Positions 30,879 through 42,500 are shown, counted from the first letter of the stretch. The stretch is 64,000 nt of DNA from Arenibacter troitsensis (GCF_900177645.1 NZ_FXAO01000005.1:311654-375653), one strand, 5' to 3'. The notes: generated by a model not told the origin, from the letters alone. Numbers and translations are program-made.

Positions 30879-31070
30879 TTATTGTAATTCCCTTTTAGTT
30901 AATTCAGTTGCCAATCTTGCCACAGTTCTTCTTACCTTTCTGATAAGTAAAGGGTTTTCCAATGGTGTCACAGAATGGGCCAATTTTAAATCGGAATACT
31001 GCTTTTTAAATTCAGCACTCTTTTCCTTTAACCCCTCAACTGATAATTCTTTTATTTCTGATTGTTTCAT
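30879..31070 (-). CDS. rpmC: 50S ribosomal protein L29
   Basis: L29 sits by the exit tunnel and docks chaperones and SRP. The 63-aa product starts at the ATG 31070 ([10 protein letters not shown]); the ORF's four extra N-terminal residues are not needed. Family marks: [20 protein letters not shown] and [20 protein letters not shown]. Confidence 0.97.
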   Translation of the reverse strand: MKQSEIKELSVEGLKEKSAEFKKQYSDLKLAHSVTPLENPLLIRKVRRTVARLATELTKRELQ

Positions 31071-31087
31071 GATTCCTTGCAATTATA

Positions 31088-31507
31088 TTAAGCAGAATAG
31101 TCCCTAGCAATAATAAATTTAGTTCTTACTGGTAGTTTCTGTGCCGCAAGACGTAAAGCCTCTTTTGCAATATCAAGAGACACACCGGCAACCTCGAACA
31201 TAACCCTTCCTGGCAATACTACAGCTACAAAATATTCTGGAGCACCTTTACCTTTACCCATACGAACCTCTAAAGGTTTCTTGGTGATAGGCTTGTCCGG
31301 AAATATTTTTATCCATAATTGGCCTTCTCTTTTCATGTACCTAGTTGCCGCAATACGAGCTGCTTCTATTTGGCGCGATGTTATAAAAGAGGTATCCATT
31401 GATTTAATACCAAACATACCGTTTGAAAGTTGATGTCCCCTTCCAGAGATCCCTTTCATACGACCTTTCTGCATTTTGCGGAACTTAGTTCTTTTTGGCT
31501 GTAACAT
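31088..31507 (-). CDS. rplP: 50S ribosomal protein L16
   Basis: L16 lies near the A-site tRNA elbow. The 139-aa protein begins [19 protein letters not shown] and carries [19 protein letters not shown] and [16 protein letters not shown]. Order rpsC-rplP-rpmC is standard. Confidence 0.98.
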   Translation of the reverse strand: MLQPKRTKFRKMQKGRMKGISGRGHQLSNGMFGIKSMDTSFITSRQIEAARIAATRYMKREGQLWIKIFPDKPITKKPLEVRMGKGKGAPEYFVAVVLPGRVMFEVAGVSLDIAKEALRLAAQKLPVRTKFIIARDYSA

Positions 31508-31527
31508 TTCTTTACTTCTTTAAAAAA

Positions 31528-32250
31528 TTACTTTCTACGACGTTGTTTCTTCGGTCCTTCCTGCTTTCCACCTTTTCCCTGAGACTGGCTTTTTGCCATA
31601 CCTACCAATGGGGAAAGTTCTCTTTTGCCGTAAACCTCACCTTTCATGATCCACACTTTTATACCCAATCTTCCATAGGTTGTATGTGCTTCATGCAAAG
31701 CATAATCTATATCGGCCCTAAAAGTAGACAATGGAATCCTACCATCTTTATAAGATTCGGATCTTGCCATTTCAGCTCCGTTCAAACGTCCAGATATCTG
31801 AATTTTAATTCCTTCAGCGTTCATTCTCATGGCCGCTGCAATTGCCATTTTTATAGCCCTTCTAAAAGAAATTCTACTTTCTATTTGTCGCGCTACACTG
31901 GCAGCAACAAGGTTAGCGTCCAATTCAGGTCTTTTTATCTCAAAAATATTGATCTGAACTTCCTTGTCCGTAATCTTCTTAAGCTCTTCCTTTAATTTGT
32001 CTACTTCCTGACCACCTTTACCAATGATAATACCTGGCCTTGCAGTGGTAATGGTTACCGTAATCAACTTAAGAGTACGCTCAATAATAATTCTAGACAC
32101 ACTTGCTTTTGCCAAACGTGCATGAACATATTTTCTGATCTTATCGTCTTCGGCAAGTTTATCACCATAATCGTTTCCACCGTACCAGTTAGATTCCCAT
32201 CCTCTGATAATTCCTAGACGATTTCCGATTGGATTTGTTTTCTGTCCCAT
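31528..32250 (-). CDS. rpsC: 30S ribosomal protein S3
   Basis: S3 forms part of the mRNA entry channel. The 240-aa protein has [18 protein letters not shown], a KH domain ([18 protein letters not shown]) and the C-terminal S3 domain ([23 protein letters not shown], then a lysine/arginine-rich tail [16 protein letters not shown]). Confidence 0.98.
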   Translation of the reverse strand: MGQKTNPIGNRLGIIRGWESNWYGGNDYGDKLAEDDKIRKYVHARLAKASVSRIIIERTLKLITVTITTARPGIIIGKGGQEVDKLKEELKKITDKEVQINIFEIKRPELDANLVAASVARQIESRISFRRAIKMAIAAAMRMNAEGIKIQISGRLNGAEMARSESYKDGRIPLSTFRADIDYALHEAHTTYGRLGIKVWIMKGEVYGKRELSPLVGMAKSQSQGKGGKQEGPKKQRRRK

Positions 32251-32260
32251 ACTAAATGCT

Positions 32261-32668
32261 CTAGCTTTGTGTGTTATTGTTAGATCCCAAAACCAAGGTA
32301 ACGTGGTTGGAACGTTTTCTAATTCTATGTGCTCTTCCCTGTGGGGCAGGACGTAGTCTTTTCAACATACTTCCTCCATCCACTCTAATTTCCTTAACAA
32401 AAAGTTCAGCATCCTCAACACTGGCGTCCTCATTCTTGGATTGCCAGTTAGCAATTGCAGAAAGCAATAACTTCTCCAATCTACGAGATGATTCCTTTTG
32501 GTTGAATTTCAAAATAGCAAGCGCCTTCTCTACTTTTACACCTCTAACCAAATCCGCAACCAAGCGCATTTTTCTAGGGGACGTAGGGCAATTATTTAAC
32601 TTTGCAAACGCTATTTGCTGCTTTTCAGCCTTAATTCTTTCGGCCATTTGTTTTTTACGAACTCCCAT
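32261..32668 (-). CDS. rplV: 50S ribosomal protein L22
   Basis: L22 lines the polypeptide exit tunnel with a beta hairpin. The 135-aa protein has [37 protein letters not shown] and the hairpin [20 protein letters not shown], ending in the conserved [13 protein letters not shown]. Confidence 0.98.
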   Translation of the reverse strand: MGVRKKQMAERIKAEKQQIAFAKLNNCPTSPRKMRLVADLVRGVKVEKALAILKFNQKESSRRLEKLLLSAIANWQSKNEDASVEDAELFVKEIRVDGGSMLKRLRPAPQGRAHRIRKRSNHVTLVLGSNNNTQS

Positions 32669-32671
32669 AGC

Positions 32672-32950
32672 TTACTTTTTTCCTTTATTTTTTGCTCCAG
32701 CGTGACCCCTAAAAGATCGTGTTGGAGAAAATTCACCTAATTTGTGACCCACCATGTTCTCTGTTACAAAAACAGGTACAAATTGCTTTCCATTGTGAAC
32801 CGCTATTGTCTGACCTACAAAATCAGGAGTAATCATAGAAGCTCTAGACCATGTCTTAATGACTGCCTTTTTACCAGATTCAACATTTTGTTGGACTTTT
32901 TTATCCAAACTATAGTGAACGTAAGGTCCTTTCTTTAATGAACGTGCCAT
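32672..32950 (-). CDS. rpsS: 30S ribosomal protein S19
   Basis: S19 sits in the head and contacts S13. The 92-aa protein has [43 protein letters not shown] and [17 protein letters not shown], all family signatures. Between rplB and rplV as usual. Confidence 0.98.
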   Translation of the reverse strand: MARSLKKGPYVHYSLDKKVQQNVESGKKAVIKTWSRASMITPDFVGQTIAVHNGKQFVPVFVTENMVGHKLGEFSPTRSFRGHAGAKNKGKK

Positions 32951-32963
32951 TTCTTTCTACTTT

Positions 32964-33788
32964 TTATTTCTTTCTACGTTCTAAAATATACTTGTTGGTA
33001 CTCTTGGTCTTGGAACGGGTCCTGTATCCTTTTGCAGGAATTCCATTTCTAGATCTAGGATGACCTCCAGAAGCCCTACCTTCTCCACCACCCATGGGGT
33101 GATCAACAGGGTTCATAGCTACTGGTCTTGTTCTTGGCCTTCTTCCCAACCATCTACTTCTACCGGCCTTACCTGACACCAATAACTGATGATCAGAGTT
33201 GGATACCGCACCTATAGTGGCCAAACAATCCGCTAAAACCAATCTGGTTTCACCTGATGGCAATTTAATGGTAACAAACTTACCTTCCTTTGCCATTAAC
33301 TGGGCAAATGTACCAGCACTTCTGGCCATTACCGCTCCTTGTCCAGGACGCAACTCAATTCCTGAAATGATAGTACCCAAAGGTATTTCACTCAAAGGAA
33401 GTGCATTCCCAATTTCTGGAGCAACCCCGCTACCTGAAGATACTTCCTGCCCTACTTGCAATCCGTTTGGAGCAATTACATATCTCTTTTCGCCATCGGT
33501 ATATTCCAATAATGCTATAAAAGCTGTTCTGTTTGGATCGTACTGAATTGATTCAACGGTCGCAGCAACACCTTGCTTATCCCTTTTGAAATCGATAACA
33601 CGATACCTTCTCTTATGACCTCCACCTTTCTGGCGCATGGTCATTTTTCCTTGACTGTTTCTACCTCCCGACTTTTTTAACGGAGCAAGCAAGCTTTTTT
33701 CCGGCTTATCAGTAGTAATGGCGTCAAATCCGTTTACTACTCTAAAACGCTGCCCAGGAGTGATTGGTTTTAATTTTCTAACTGACAT
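32964..33788 (-). CDS. rplB: 50S ribosomal protein L2
   Basis: L2 supports the peptidyl-transferase centre. The 274-aa protein has [16 protein letters not shown], the [19 protein letters not shown] stretch, the [21 protein letters not shown] motif and the functional C-terminal loop [19 protein letters not shown]. Confidence 0.98.
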   Translation of the reverse strand: MSVRKLKPITPGQRFRVVNGFDAITTDKPEKSLLAPLKKSGGRNSQGKMTMRQKGGGHKRRYRVIDFKRDKQGVAATVESIQYDPNRTAFIALLEYTDGEKRYVIAPNGLQVGQEVSSGSGVAPEIGNALPLSEIPLGTIISGIELRPGQGAVMARSAGTFAQLMAKEGKFVTIKLPSGETRLVLADCLATIGAVSNSDHQLLVSGKAGRSRWLGRRPRTRPVAMNPVDHPMGGGEGRASGGHPRSRNGIPAKGYRTRSKTKSTNKYILERRKK

Positions 33789-33797
33789 TTTTTGTCT

Positions 33798-34088
33798 TTA
33801 TAGATTACTGTAAAAATCAATAATATCTCCTTCTGCTACATCAACAATGGCTTTTTTGAAACCACTTGTCTTTCCGTGCTGCACACCTGTTTTAGTGTAA
33901 CGCGACTTGCGCGAAGGACCATAATTCATTGTTCGAACTTTATCGACAGAAACACCATAAGTTGCTTCCACTGCTTCCTTAATCTGGATCTTGTTGGCTT
34001 TTGGGTCAACAAAAAAACCATAACGATTGTGCAACTCGCTATCAGCAGTCATTTTTTCCGTAATAATTGGCTTTATCAACACACTCAT
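33798..34088 (-). CDS. rplW: 50S ribosomal protein L23
   Basis: L23 docks trigger factor and SRP at the exit tunnel. The 96-aa protein has IKPIITEKMTADSELHNRYGF, FVDPKANKIQIKEAVEATYGV and VDKVRTMNYGPSRKSRYTK. Position between rplD and rplB is standard. Confidence 0.97.
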   Translation of the reverse strand: MSVLIKPIITEKMTADSELHNRYGFFVDPKANKIQIKEAVEATYGVSVDKVRTMNYGPSRKSRYTKTGVQHGKTSGFKKAIVDVAEGDIIDFYSNL

Positions 34089-34095
34089 GGTTCGC

Positions 34096-34725
34096 TTATT
34101 TAATTAAGTTCGATTCGATTCCTTCCAAAGAACCTTCCAACAACACCAGGTTGTTAGCGTTTAATATTTTGTAAGTGCTTAATTCTGAGTTAGTTATAAC
34201 CTCAGAACGCTCTAAATTGCGTGAGGACAAATATACGTTATTATTTGAATCACCCAACACAATTAAGGATTTTTTATTCTCCAAGCCCAAAGACTTCAAA
34301 ATTTGCTTAAAATCCTTTGTTTTTGGCGTTTCAAAATTAAAGTCCTCAACCACCATTATAGCATTGTCTTTTGACTTCAAAGTCAAGGCAGACCTTCTGG
34401 CCAAACGCTTAACATTTTTGTTCAATTTTTGCTTATAATCCTTTGGTCTTGGTCCAAAAATACGTCCACCACCTCTAAACACAGGAGACTTAATACTACC
34501 CGCACGAGCAGTACCTGTTCCCTTCTGTTTTTTGATCTTTCTTGTACTACCTGCTATTTCAGCACGCTCTTTGGATTTGTGCGTACCTTGTCTTTGGTGT
34601 GCCAAATATTGCTTAACATCCAAATAAACAGCATGATTGTTTGGTTCTATTGCGAATACAGCGTCCGAAAGCTCAACCTTTCTACCTGTTTCTTTTCCCT
34701 TTATATCTAAAACTGCTACCTTCAT
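34096..34725 (-). CDS. rplD: 50S ribosomal protein L4
   Basis: L4 extends into the exit tunnel and, in Escherichia coli, represses the S10 operon through its leader. The 209-aa protein has [21 protein letters not shown], the loop [20 protein letters not shown] with [20 protein letters not shown], and a C-terminal Rossmann-like half. Its start overlaps the rplC stop by one base (TAATG), indicating translational coupling. Confidence 0.98.
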   Translation of the reverse strand: MKVAVLDIKGKETGRKVELSDAVFAIEPNNHAVYLDVKQYLAHQRQGTHKSKERAEIAGSTRKIKKQKGTGTARAGSIKSPVFRGGGRIFGPRPKDYKQKLNKNVKRLARRSALTLKSKDNAIMVVEDFNFETPKTKDFKQILKSLGLENKKSLIVLGDSNNNVYLSSRNLERSEVITNSELSTYKILNANNLVLLEGSLEGIESNLIK

Positions 34726-35345
34726 TACTTCTCAATAGTTACGTAAGCGTTCTTATGTCCAGGAACACAACCTTTTACCACTAAAAGGTTCTTTTCTGGA
34801 ACAATTTTTAATACTCTTAGGTTCTGAACGGTAACCCTATCGCTACCCATTCTACCGGCCATTTTCATTCCCTTAAACACTCTTGCAGGATATGAAGCAG
34901 CACCAATGGAACCTGGAGCCCTTAACCTATTGTGCTGACCATGGGTTGATTGACCAACACCGCCGAAGCCGTGTCTTTTAACAACACCTTGAAAACCTTT
35001 ACCTTTAGAGGTACCGATTACATCAACAAATTCTCCTTCCACAAAAAGATCAACTCCAAGAGTATCCCCTAATTTGTGCGCACCTTCTTCAAAATACCTG
35101 AATTCCATGACCTTTTTCTTAGGAGAAGCTCCTGCTTTTTTAAAGTGACCTGTAGCCGCTTTATTAGCACGTTTTTCTGCCTTGTCATCGAAACCAAGCT
35201 GAAGGGCATTGTACCCGTCCACCTCTTCGGTTCTGACTTGGGTAACTACGCATGGTCCAGCTTCGATTACTGTACATGGAATATTCTTTCCATTTTCATC
35301 GAAAATGCTGGTCATACCTATTTTTCTACCTATTAACCCAGACAT
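34725..35345 (-). CDS. rplC: 50S ribosomal protein L3
   Basis: L3 nucleates large-subunit assembly and approaches the peptidyl-transferase centre. The 206-aa protein has [74 protein letters not shown]. It is preceded by a 238-nt spacer after rpsJ, unusually long for this cluster, containing an attenuator-like terminator 45 nt before the ATG (see that entry). Confidence 0.98.
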   Translation of the reverse strand: MSGLIGRKIGMTSIFDENGKNIPCTVIEAGPCVVTQVRTEEVDGYNALQLGFDDKAEKRANKAATGHFKKAGASPKKKVMEFRYFEEGAHKLGDTLGVDLFVEGEFVDVIGTSKGKGFQGVVKRHGFGGVGQSTHGQHNRLRAPGSIGAASYPARVFKGMKMAGRMGSDRVTVQNLRVLKIVPEKNLLVVKGCVPGHKNAYVTIEK

Positions 35346-35390
35346 ATTTATAATTGATTATTAATTAATTACTATTTAAACTTTTTGACA

Positions 35391-35423
35391 AAAAAACAGG
35401 GTCAAAATATAATTCAACCCTGA
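35391..35423 (-). terminator. Terminator/attenuator between rpsJ and rplC
   Basis: On the minus strand CAGGGT (35418-35423) pairs with ACCCTG (35398-35403), extendable with wobble pairs to about 10 bp, and is followed by seven T residues (35391-35397). It is 45 nt before the rplC ATG and about 160 nt past the rpsJ stop, inside the operon rather than at its end. It could be a partial terminator or an attenuator. The upstream palindrome at 35471-35491 contains the same ACCCTGAA/TTCAGGGT arms, so alternative pairing is possible. Confidence 0.62.
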
Positions 35424-35444
35424 ATATATTTTTTTCCGTTTTTC

Positions 35445-35531
35445 CTTCGCGAAACGCTCGGGACATGTCTACCCTGAACTCCTTTCAGGGTCTGTCTCTT
35501 CTTTCACCAGATTCCGAAACAAGTTCGGAAT
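35445..35531 (-). repeat. REP-like palindromic elements in the rpsJ-rplC spacer
   Basis: Two perfect 8-bp palindromes lie here: ACCCTGAA/TTCAGGGT (35471-35491, 5-nt loop) and ATTCCGAA/TTCGGAAT (35511-35531, 5-nt loop). A preceding segment CCTTCGCGAAACGCTCGGGA (from 35445) resembles another dispersed motif. From memory, sequences of the TGAACTC-TTTCAGGG and ATTCTGAAACAAGTTCAGAAT type are scattered between genes in Flavobacteriia; this is inference without a database search. No protein can be read through it. Confidence 0.55.
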
Positions 35532-35583
35532 GCAATTCATCTACGATTTTCAGTTCGCTATTGCTCCAGAAAACCAAGATTCA

Positions 35584-35889
35584 CTACACCTTGATCTCTA
35601 CCTCAACACCACTGGGAAGTTCCAACTTCATAAGGGCATCGATGGTTTTTGATGAAGAGCTGTATATATCCAATAGCCTTTTGTAAGAACTTAATTGGAA
35701 CTGCTCTCTTGCTTTCTTATTTACGTGCGGTGAACGCAACACCGTAAATATTTTCTTATGTGTAGGCAAAGGAATTGGTCCAGTTACCACCGCACCTGTA
35801 GTCTTTACCGTTTTTACGATCTTCTCAGCAGATTTATCCACCAAGTTATGGTCGTACGACTTTAATTTTATTCTAATTTTTTGACTCAT
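35584..35889 (-). CDS. rpsJ: 30S ribosomal protein S10
   Basis: S10 binds the head of the small subunit and, as NusE, helps in transcription antitermination. The 101-aa protein has [41 protein letters not shown] and the C-terminal [11 protein letters not shown]. It starts 11 nt after fusA with no tuf gene between, an arrangement typical of Flavobacteriia. A 238-nt spacer separates it from rplC. Confidence 0.98.
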   Translation of the reverse strand: MSQKIRIKLKSYDHNLVDKSAEKIVKTVKTTGAVVTGPIPLPTHKKIFTVLRSPHVNKKAREQFQLSSYKRLLDIYSSSSKTIDALMKLELPSGVEVEIKV

Positions 35890-35900
35890 CTTAGTACGAT

Positions 35901-38033
35901 TTAAGCTGTTAATCCTTTTGCTTTCTTGATCACCTCTTCTGAAATATTGGATGGGGTCTCAGCGTAATGTGAAAATTCCATCGTAGAAGTTGCCCTACCA
36001 GAAGACAAGGTTCTTAAAGAAGTTACATATCCGAACATCTCGGACAATGGCACCTCTCCTTTGATAACTTTGGAACCTGCCCTGTCATCCATATTGGTAA
36101 CAGTTCCCCTTCTACGGTTCAAGTCACCTACTATATCACCCATGTTTTCCTCTGGAGTCAAAACCTCCAATTTCATGATAGGCTCCATAATTATAGCCCC
36201 AGCAGCTTTACCAGCAGCTTTATAACCCATTTTTGCAGCCAATTCAAAAGATAGTGCATCAGAATCCACAGGGTGGAAAGAACCATCCTTAAGAACCACT
36301 TTCATCCTATCCATTTCATATCCGGCCAATGGCCCGTTCTTCATAGCGGCAGCAAATCCTTTTTCAACAGGACCGATAAATTCTTTTGGAATACGACCAC
36401 CTTTGATCTCATCAACAAACTGTAAACCAGTTCCAACAAAATCCTCATCAGCAGGTCCCATCTCAAAGACGATATCACCAAACTTACCGCGACCACCAGA
36501 TTGTTTTTTATAAACCTCTCTATGCGCAGCAGTCTTGGTCAAAGCTTCCTTATACTCAACCTGAGGCTCACCTTGACTTACTTCAACCTTAAACTCACGT
36601 CTTAAACGGTCAACAATAATGTCCAAGTGAAGCTCACCCATACCGGAAATAATAGTTTGACCTGATGCTTCGTCTGTTTTTACCTGGAAAGTTGGATCCT
36701 CTTCAGCCAATTTAGCCAAAGCCATTCCCAACTTATCAACATCAGCTTTTGTTTTAGGCTCTACCGCGATACCGATAACCGGATCGGGGAAGTTCATACT
36801 CTCCAAAACAATTGGGTGTTTTTCATCAGACAAAGTATCCCCTGTCTTAATATCCTTAAATCCTACAGCCGCACCTATATCTCCAGCTTCAATATATTCC
36901 ACTGCATTTTGCTTATTGGCATGCATCTGGTAAATTCTAGAGATACGCTCTTTGTTTCCTGAACGATTGTTCAACACATAAGAACCTGCATCCAACCTAC
37001 CTGAATAAGCTCTAAAGAATGCCAAACGACCCACAAATGGATCGGTAGCAATCTTAAATGCCAAGGCTGCAAATGGCTCCTTAACACTAGGTTTCCTAGA
37101 CTCAGGCTTCTCAGTATCAGGATTGGTACCTACAATAGCATCCTTATCCAATGGGGATGGCAAGTAACGACAAACGGCATCCAACAAAAATTGAACCCCT
37201 TTGTTTTTAAATGAAGAACCACAGATCATAGGTATGATACTCATATCCATAACAGCAGCCCTTAGAGCAGCGTGCACTTCATCTTCAGTTATGGAATCTT
37301 CATCTTCGAAGAATTTTTCCATCAAGTTTTCATCGTACTCGGCAACAGCTTCTATCAAAGCAGCCCTATATTCCTTTACCTCATCTTTCATGTCGGCCGG
37401 AATATCCACTACATCAAAAGTACCACCAAAGTTTTCCTCGTGCCATATAATTGCACGGTTCTTAACCAAATCAACTACACCCCTAAAATCAGCTTCGTCA
37501 CCAATCGGCAATACAATAGGAACTGCATTGGATTTCAACATTTCCCTAACCTGCTTACACACATTAAGGAAGTTGGAACCTTGACGGTCCATTTTATTTA
37601 CAAAGCCCATTCTTGGCACCTTGTAATTATCGGCCAACCTCCAGTTAGTTTCAGACTGGGGCTCTACGCCATCAACCGCACTAAACAGGAATACCAACCC
37701 GTCCAACACCCTTAGGGAACGGTTTACCTCAACGGTAAAATCAACGTGTCCCGGAGTATCTATAATATTAAAGTGATATGGCTTGGTTTCATCTGTAACT
37801 GCCCCATTTTTCATAGGGAAATTCCATTCACAAGTAGTAGCGGCAGAAGTAATGGTAATACCCCTTTCCTGCTCTTGCTCCATCCAGTCCATTGTAGCCG
37901 CACCATCGTGCACCTCACCTATTTTATGACTAACGCCCGTATAGAACAAAATCCTTTCGGTCGTAGTAGTTTTTCCAGCATCAATATGTGCTGCAATTCC
38001 AATATTTCTTGTATATTTTAAATCTCTTGCCAT
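35901..38033 (-). CDS. fusA: Elongation factor G
   Basis: EF-G catalyses ribosomal translocation with GTP. The 710-aa protein has the P-loop [15 protein letters not shown] (G1, from about residue 15), switch [14 protein letters not shown], the base motif [10 protein letters not shown], and domains II-V ending with the domain-IV/V segments [19 protein letters not shown] and [19 protein letters not shown]. It sits between rpsG and rpsJ in the str part of the cluster; EF-Tu is not adjacent. Confidence 0.98.
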   Translation of the reverse strand: MARDLKYTRNIGIAAHIDAGKTTTTERILFYTGVSHKIGEVHDGAATMDWMEQEQERGITITSAATTCEWNFPMKNGAVTDETKPYHFNIIDTPGHVDFTVEVNRSLRVLDGLVFLFSAVDGVEPQSETNWRLADNYKVPRMGFVNKMDRQGSNFLNVCKQVREMLKSNAVPIVLPIGDEADFRGVVDLVKNRAIIWHEENFGGTFDVVDIPADMKDEVKEYRAALIEAVAEYDENLMEKFFEDEDSITEDEVHAALRAAVMDMSIIPMICGSSFKNKGVQFLLDAVCRYLPSPLDKDAIVGTNPDTEKPESRKPSVKEPFAALAFKIATDPFVGRLAFFRAYSGRLDAGSYVLNNRSGNKERISRIYQMHANKQNAVEYIEAGDIGAAVGFKDIKTGDTLSDEKHPIVLESMNFPDPVIGIAVEPKTKADVDKLGMALAKLAEEDPTFQVKTDEASGQTIISGMGELHLDIIVDRLRREFKVEVSQGEPQVEYKEALTKTAAHREVYKKQSGGRGKFGDIVFEMGPADEDFVGTGLQFVDEIKGGRIPKEFIGPVEKGFAAAMKNGPLAGYEMDRMKVVLKDGSFHPVDSDALSFELAAKMGYKAAGKAAGAIIMEPIMKLEVLTPEENMGDIVGDLNRRRGTVTNMDDRAGSKVIKGEVPLSEMFGYVTSLRTLSSGRATSTMEFSHYAETPSNISEEVIKKAKGLTA

Positions 38034-38042
38034 TTCTGCTTA

Positions 38043-38519
38043 TTAAAATCTAAAGTGTGAGAATGCCTTATTGGCCTCAGCCATTTTATGAGTATCCACT
38101 CTTTTCTTAACAGCAGCACCTTCTTCTTTTGATGCAGCCAAAATTTCCCCTGCCAATTTTTGCGACATCGCCTTTTCGTTTCTCTTACGAGAATAACTAA
38201 TAAGCCATTTCATTGCGGTTGAAATCTTTCTATCCGGCCTGATCTGCATAGGAATCTGAAAAGTAGCCCCTCCTACCCTTCTACTTCTTACCTCAACATG
38301 AGGCATAACATTGGACAATGCATCTTTCCATAGTTCCAATGCGGTTTTTTCTTCGTCTGTCTTTTTCTCTTCTACGATATCAATAGCATCGTAAAAAACT
38401 TTAAAGGCAACCGACTTTTTCCCATCCCACATCATCATGTTAACAAAACGGGTCACCAATTGGTCATTAAACCTTGGATCTGGTAAAAGTGGTCTCTTTT
38501 TTGCCTGCTTTTTTCTCAT
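38043..38519 (-). CDS. rpsG: 30S ribosomal protein S7
   Basis: S7 nucleates the head of the small subunit and lies at the E site. The 158-aa protein has [41 protein letters not shown] and the C-terminal [20 protein letters not shown]. It follows rpsL after a 78-nt spacer and precedes fusA by 9 nt. Confidence 0.98.
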   Translation of the reverse strand: MRKKQAKKRPLLPDPRFNDQLVTRFVNMMMWDGKKSVAFKVFYDAIDIVEEKKTDEEKTALELWKDALSNVMPHVEVRSRRVGGATFQIPMQIRPDRKISTAMKWLISYSRKRNEKAMSQKLAGEILAASKEEGAAVKKRVDTHKMAEANKAFSHFRF

Positions 38520-38597
38520 TTCTTCTTTTTGAGTTAATGGTCAATAGCCCTACATTAAAAGCAATTTGGCCTTTACTATATGACTTTCAACAAATTT

Positions 38598-38972
38598 TTA
38601 CTTCTTAGGGCGTTTTGCTCCGTATTTAGATCTACGTTGTGTCCTTCCAGCAACACCTGCTGTATCCAAGGCACCTCTAACGATGTGATACCTAACTCCT
38701 GGCAAATCCTTTACCCTTCCGCCTCTTACTAATACTATCGAGTGCTCTTGCAAATTGTGACCCTCACCTGGTATGTAAGCATTTACTTCCTTTCCGTTGG
38801 TCAACCTAACCCTCGCAACTTTTCGCATTGCAGAGTTTGGTTTCTTAGGAGTGGTAGTATAAACACGTGTACATACACCTCTTCTTTGAGGACACGAATC
38901 CAAAGAAGCCGATTTACTCTTCTTAGTAATCGTGACTCTTCCTTTTCGTACTAATTGTGAAATTGTTGGCAT
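38598..38972 (-). CDS. rpsL: 30S ribosomal protein S12
   Basis: S12 monitors codon-anticodon pairing; mutations here give streptomycin resistance in many bacteria. The 124-aa protein begins [15 protein letters not shown] at the ATG 38972 (the longer frame upstream is rejected) and carries [18 protein letters not shown] and [17 protein letters not shown]. The lysine of the KPNS loop (K42-like) and the GRVKDLPG loop are wild type, so no streptomycin-resistance change is evident at those sites. It is the first gene of the str-S10-spc-alpha cluster, behind a good promoter. Confidence 0.98.
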   Translation of the reverse strand: MPTISQLVRKGRVTITKKSKSASLDSCPQRRGVCTRVYTTTPKKPNSAMRKVARVRLTNGKEVNAYIPGEGHNLQEHSIVLVRGGRVKDLPGVRYHIVRGALDTAGVAGRTQRRSKYGAKRPKK

Positions 38973-39017
38973 ACTATTTTTGTATAATAAAAACTTAACC
39001 CCTCTTTTAAGGGCTGG

Positions 39018-39047
39018 CAAATGTAGTAATTATTCACAATAATTCAA
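39018..39047 (-). promoter_or_regulatory. Promoter of the str-S10-spc-alpha cluster
   Basis: On the minus strand TTG (39045-39047) is followed after 19 nt by TACATTTG (39018-39025), matching the Bacteroidota consensus TTG-N17-23-TAnnTTTG exactly. It lies about 45 nt upstream of the rpsL ATG and points into the cluster. Confidence 0.75.
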
Positions 39048-39489
39048 ATCATGTGCTATTTATTTTTTATAATTTTTATTCGCAACATATTCAGTAACCT
39101 AGAATTAGATCCTTAGACACCCTTTTCTTACATCAAAAACAAACAAAAAACTAAACTTCGAGAAATTGAAGAATTGGAAACAAAAAGAACAATACACAAA
39201 TAATAAGTGCGTCATAAATCGACATTTTTATAACAAATTCTCAGCTTAATCGATTAATCACCTAGAAAAGTTCAACGAACAAGACCATAAACACCTTTAA
39301 AATGTGATTATTGCGAAATTGTCAATATATTAACTTATTTTCTGAAAAAAAATCCTACAGACATATCAACTAATTGTTTTAAATGTAAAAATAACAGGGA
39401 TGGTTGTGTTAAAAATCCCATAATATCTTCTTAATTAGCCTTTTTTAACATTTTTTTCCTATGCACGCATAAGAAATATGCCCAAAAAG

Positions 39490-39520
39490 TTGTTTTATTA
39501 ACATTAAATTAGGAATTTTG
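39490..39520 (+). promoter_or_regulatory. Candidate promoter of the SusC/SusD operon
   Basis: TTG (39490-39492), a 20-nt spacer and GAATTTTG (39513-39520) partly match the Bacteroidota consensus; the first bases of the -7 box are off. It would give a short leader before the ATG at 39547. Confidence 0.4.
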
Positions 39521-39546
39521 CGGCTGCTAATTCAAATAATCATAAA

Positions 39547-42500
39547 ATGAAAACAAAGTTAAATGGAATCCTAACGCTGTTTTTAGCGTTGATTGTGCAA
39601 TTATCTTTTGCACAAGAAAAAACGATTTCAGGTACGGTAACAGACCAAGACGGTCTACCACTCCCTGGAGTTAACATCCTTGTTCAAGGGACAACGACTG
39701 GTACCCAATCTGATTTTGATGGACAATACACTATCAAGGCAGAGGCAGGTCAAGTTTTGGTGTTCTCCTATATAGGACAAAAAAATGCCAACATGACCGT
39801 TGGTGCCAGTAACACCATCAATGTTCAAATGCAAGAAGATGCCCAGGCACTGGAAGAAGTGGTAGTTACCGCTTTTGGTACTGGTGACAGAAACGCCAAA
39901 GCAACGGTTTATGCCAACCAGACTGTAAAATCGGAAGACTTGCTTTCTGTCCCTAACAAAAATGCTTTAGAAGCATTAAGGGGTAAAGCTGCTGGTGTAA
40001 ACTTATCTACCGCTTCTGGTTCTGTGGGCTCATCTACCAGAATTGTATTAAGAGGTTCAGGTTCGCTTACCGGTAACAACAATGCTTTAATTGTTATTGA
40101 TGGTGTGGCAATTGACAACACCTCTACTTCAGGAGGTGCTGGCGAATCCACAACTGGTTATTCCGATTTCGGTAACAGGTTCAATGACGTCAATCCTGAC
40201 GATATAGCATCTGTAACCATTTTAAAAGGTCCTTCCGCAACTTCGCTTTATGGATCTCGTGGTGCATCGGGAGTTGTTCTTATTACCACCAAAACCGGTC
40301 AAGGTAAAAAGATGCAAGTCAATTACAATGGTTCAACCTCAATGGAAACGGCAATTATTGTTTTACAACGCCAAAATAAGTTTGGTCAAGGATATGACAA
40401 CCTTCACCTTGATTCTGGAGAAAACTGGTCTTGGGGACCAGCAATGGATGGTGTTGTAAGACCATGGACTTCACCAATTGATTCCGATGGAGATGGGTCA
40501 TTAGAAGCCTTGACTAGACCATATAGCCCGGTGCGCAATCAATTAAAGGACTTTTTTAACACTGGCTACACGGTAACCCAAAACATAAACCTATCCGGAT
40601 CCAATGATGGCTTTACCTATTATGCCTCTTATGGTAATACAAAGCAAACGGGTATACTGGACAACACTTCTTACGACAGAAATAACATCACCTTTAACGC
40701 TTCCGCAAAGTTAAGCGAGAAATTAAAATCCGATTTCAAGGTTAGTTACGCCAGAGTTGATCAAAATACTGCTCAGGAAGGATCACGTGCTTTTGAAGGG
40801 AATAACGCCTATGCAATGGCGATTCAATCTCCAGTAAACATCCCTTTTACCGAATTGAGAGACTACACAAGTCCATTTCATGATCTTAACGGGTACTGGG
40901 GGTCTTATTCATCTGTAAACCCGTATTATATTTTAAATGAATATGGCAACGAGGCAGAGATCGACAACTTTTTAGCCAACGCCTCCTTAACCTATAATTT
41001 TTTGGATAACCTATCCATAACCGGACGCTTTGGTGGTAATATTGTAAATACCCAAACCGATGTATGGACACCAACGTATACAAGAGGTCAACAATTGGTT
41101 TGGACCGACAACTTAGAAATTACAACCCGAAATGGAAGACATAATTCTTTAGGAGAATACATTAACACCAACATTAAAGTTGAAAACCTTGATGCTACGG
41201 TATTGGTTAATTACGACGCTGAATTAAGTGAAAACCTAAAACTAACCGCCGCAGGAGGATATAATTTCTTCCAAAGAACCACTGACCGTCTCGTAGGAAG
41301 TACAGTAGGTGGCTTGGTAGTTCCAGGTACATACAATTTAGCCAATAGTAGTCAGCAGCCTACTTCAAGTTTGAACAGAACTAAATATAGAATTTTTGGG
41401 GTTTTAGGGAATGCAACACTTGGCTATAAAGATGCAGCCTTTCTAGAATTATCAGCTAGAAATGACTGGTCTTCTACGCTTCCATCAACAAACAACTCCT
41501 TTTTTTACGGAGCTGTTGGTGCTTCCGTTGTTGTAACAGATTTATTTAATATAGAAAATGACATTGTAAATTACGCCAAACTAAGAGGTAGTTACGGTAC
41601 ATCTGGAAAAGATGCCGATTTATATTTACTAAACTCTTATTTTGTGGGTAATCCAGAAATTGTGGATTTAGGTGATTACGCACTTACTTTACCAAAGAAC
41701 GGCATCCCTGGTTTTACCATTGGAAACACTATCGGAAATCCAGGCCTAAAACCCGAATTAACAACTACTTACGAAGTTGGTCTTGATTTCGGATTCTTTA
41801 AAAACAGACTTAGCGGAGCCTATACCTATTATCATTCCAATCATGATGATCAGCTTGTTACCATAAGCCTTCCAAGATCTACAGGTTATACCCAAACGGT
41901 GAGCAACATTGGTAGAATGGAGAACAAAGGGCATGAACTTTCCCTAACCTTAAAACCAATTCTAGGTTTGGTTGATGGTCTAAATTTTGAGTTGTTTGGA
42001 GCCTATTCTACCAACGACAATAAAGTTGTTAACATTACAGATGATATAGACGAGTTAACAATTGGCACTTTTGGTTTTGCCGCAGGAACCACAGTTACCA
42101 TGGTTGCAAAAGAAGGATTGCCATTTGGTTCTTTTAAAGGAAACGACTTTAAATACAATGATCAAGGAGAAGTTATTGTTGACGCCAATACTGGTTTTCC
42201 TGTATACCCTGATAACGATGTTATTTTAGGTAACAACCAGCCTGATTATTTACTGAATTTTGGGGCCAATCTTAATTACAAAGGATTTGGATTTAGAGTT
42301 TTGTTCGACAGAAAAAAAGGCGGACTATTTGCCTCCCAAACGAAGTACAATACCAATTTTAATGGTACCAACGTTAACACTACCGTATATAATAGGGAAC
42401 CGTTTATTTTCCCAAATTCTGTTGTAGATAATGAAGATGGTACTTTTTCTGAAAATACCGTTCAAATTACAGAGCAAGATTATTTTACCAATTATGATGC

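Larger units (their letters stand above)
38973..39546. other. 574-bp AT-rich divergent intergenic region between rpsL and the SusC gene
   Basis: No gene is visible. It holds the rpsL promoter on the minus strand near 39018-39047 and a candidate susC promoter on the plus strand near 39490-39520. The middle is AT-rich with no convincing hairpin, tRNA or repeat, and no small ORF with a recognisable product. Confidence 0.7.

Noticed and set aside
38598..39020. Longer S12 frame starting at 39020
   Set aside because: [11 protein letters not shown] at 38972 is the universal S12 start, and the extension runs into the promoter region.
39048..39489. A small RNA or hidden gene in the rpsL-susC spacer
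   Set aside because: No stable hairpin with a terminator and no conserved ORF was found; AT-rich sequence alone is not evidence.
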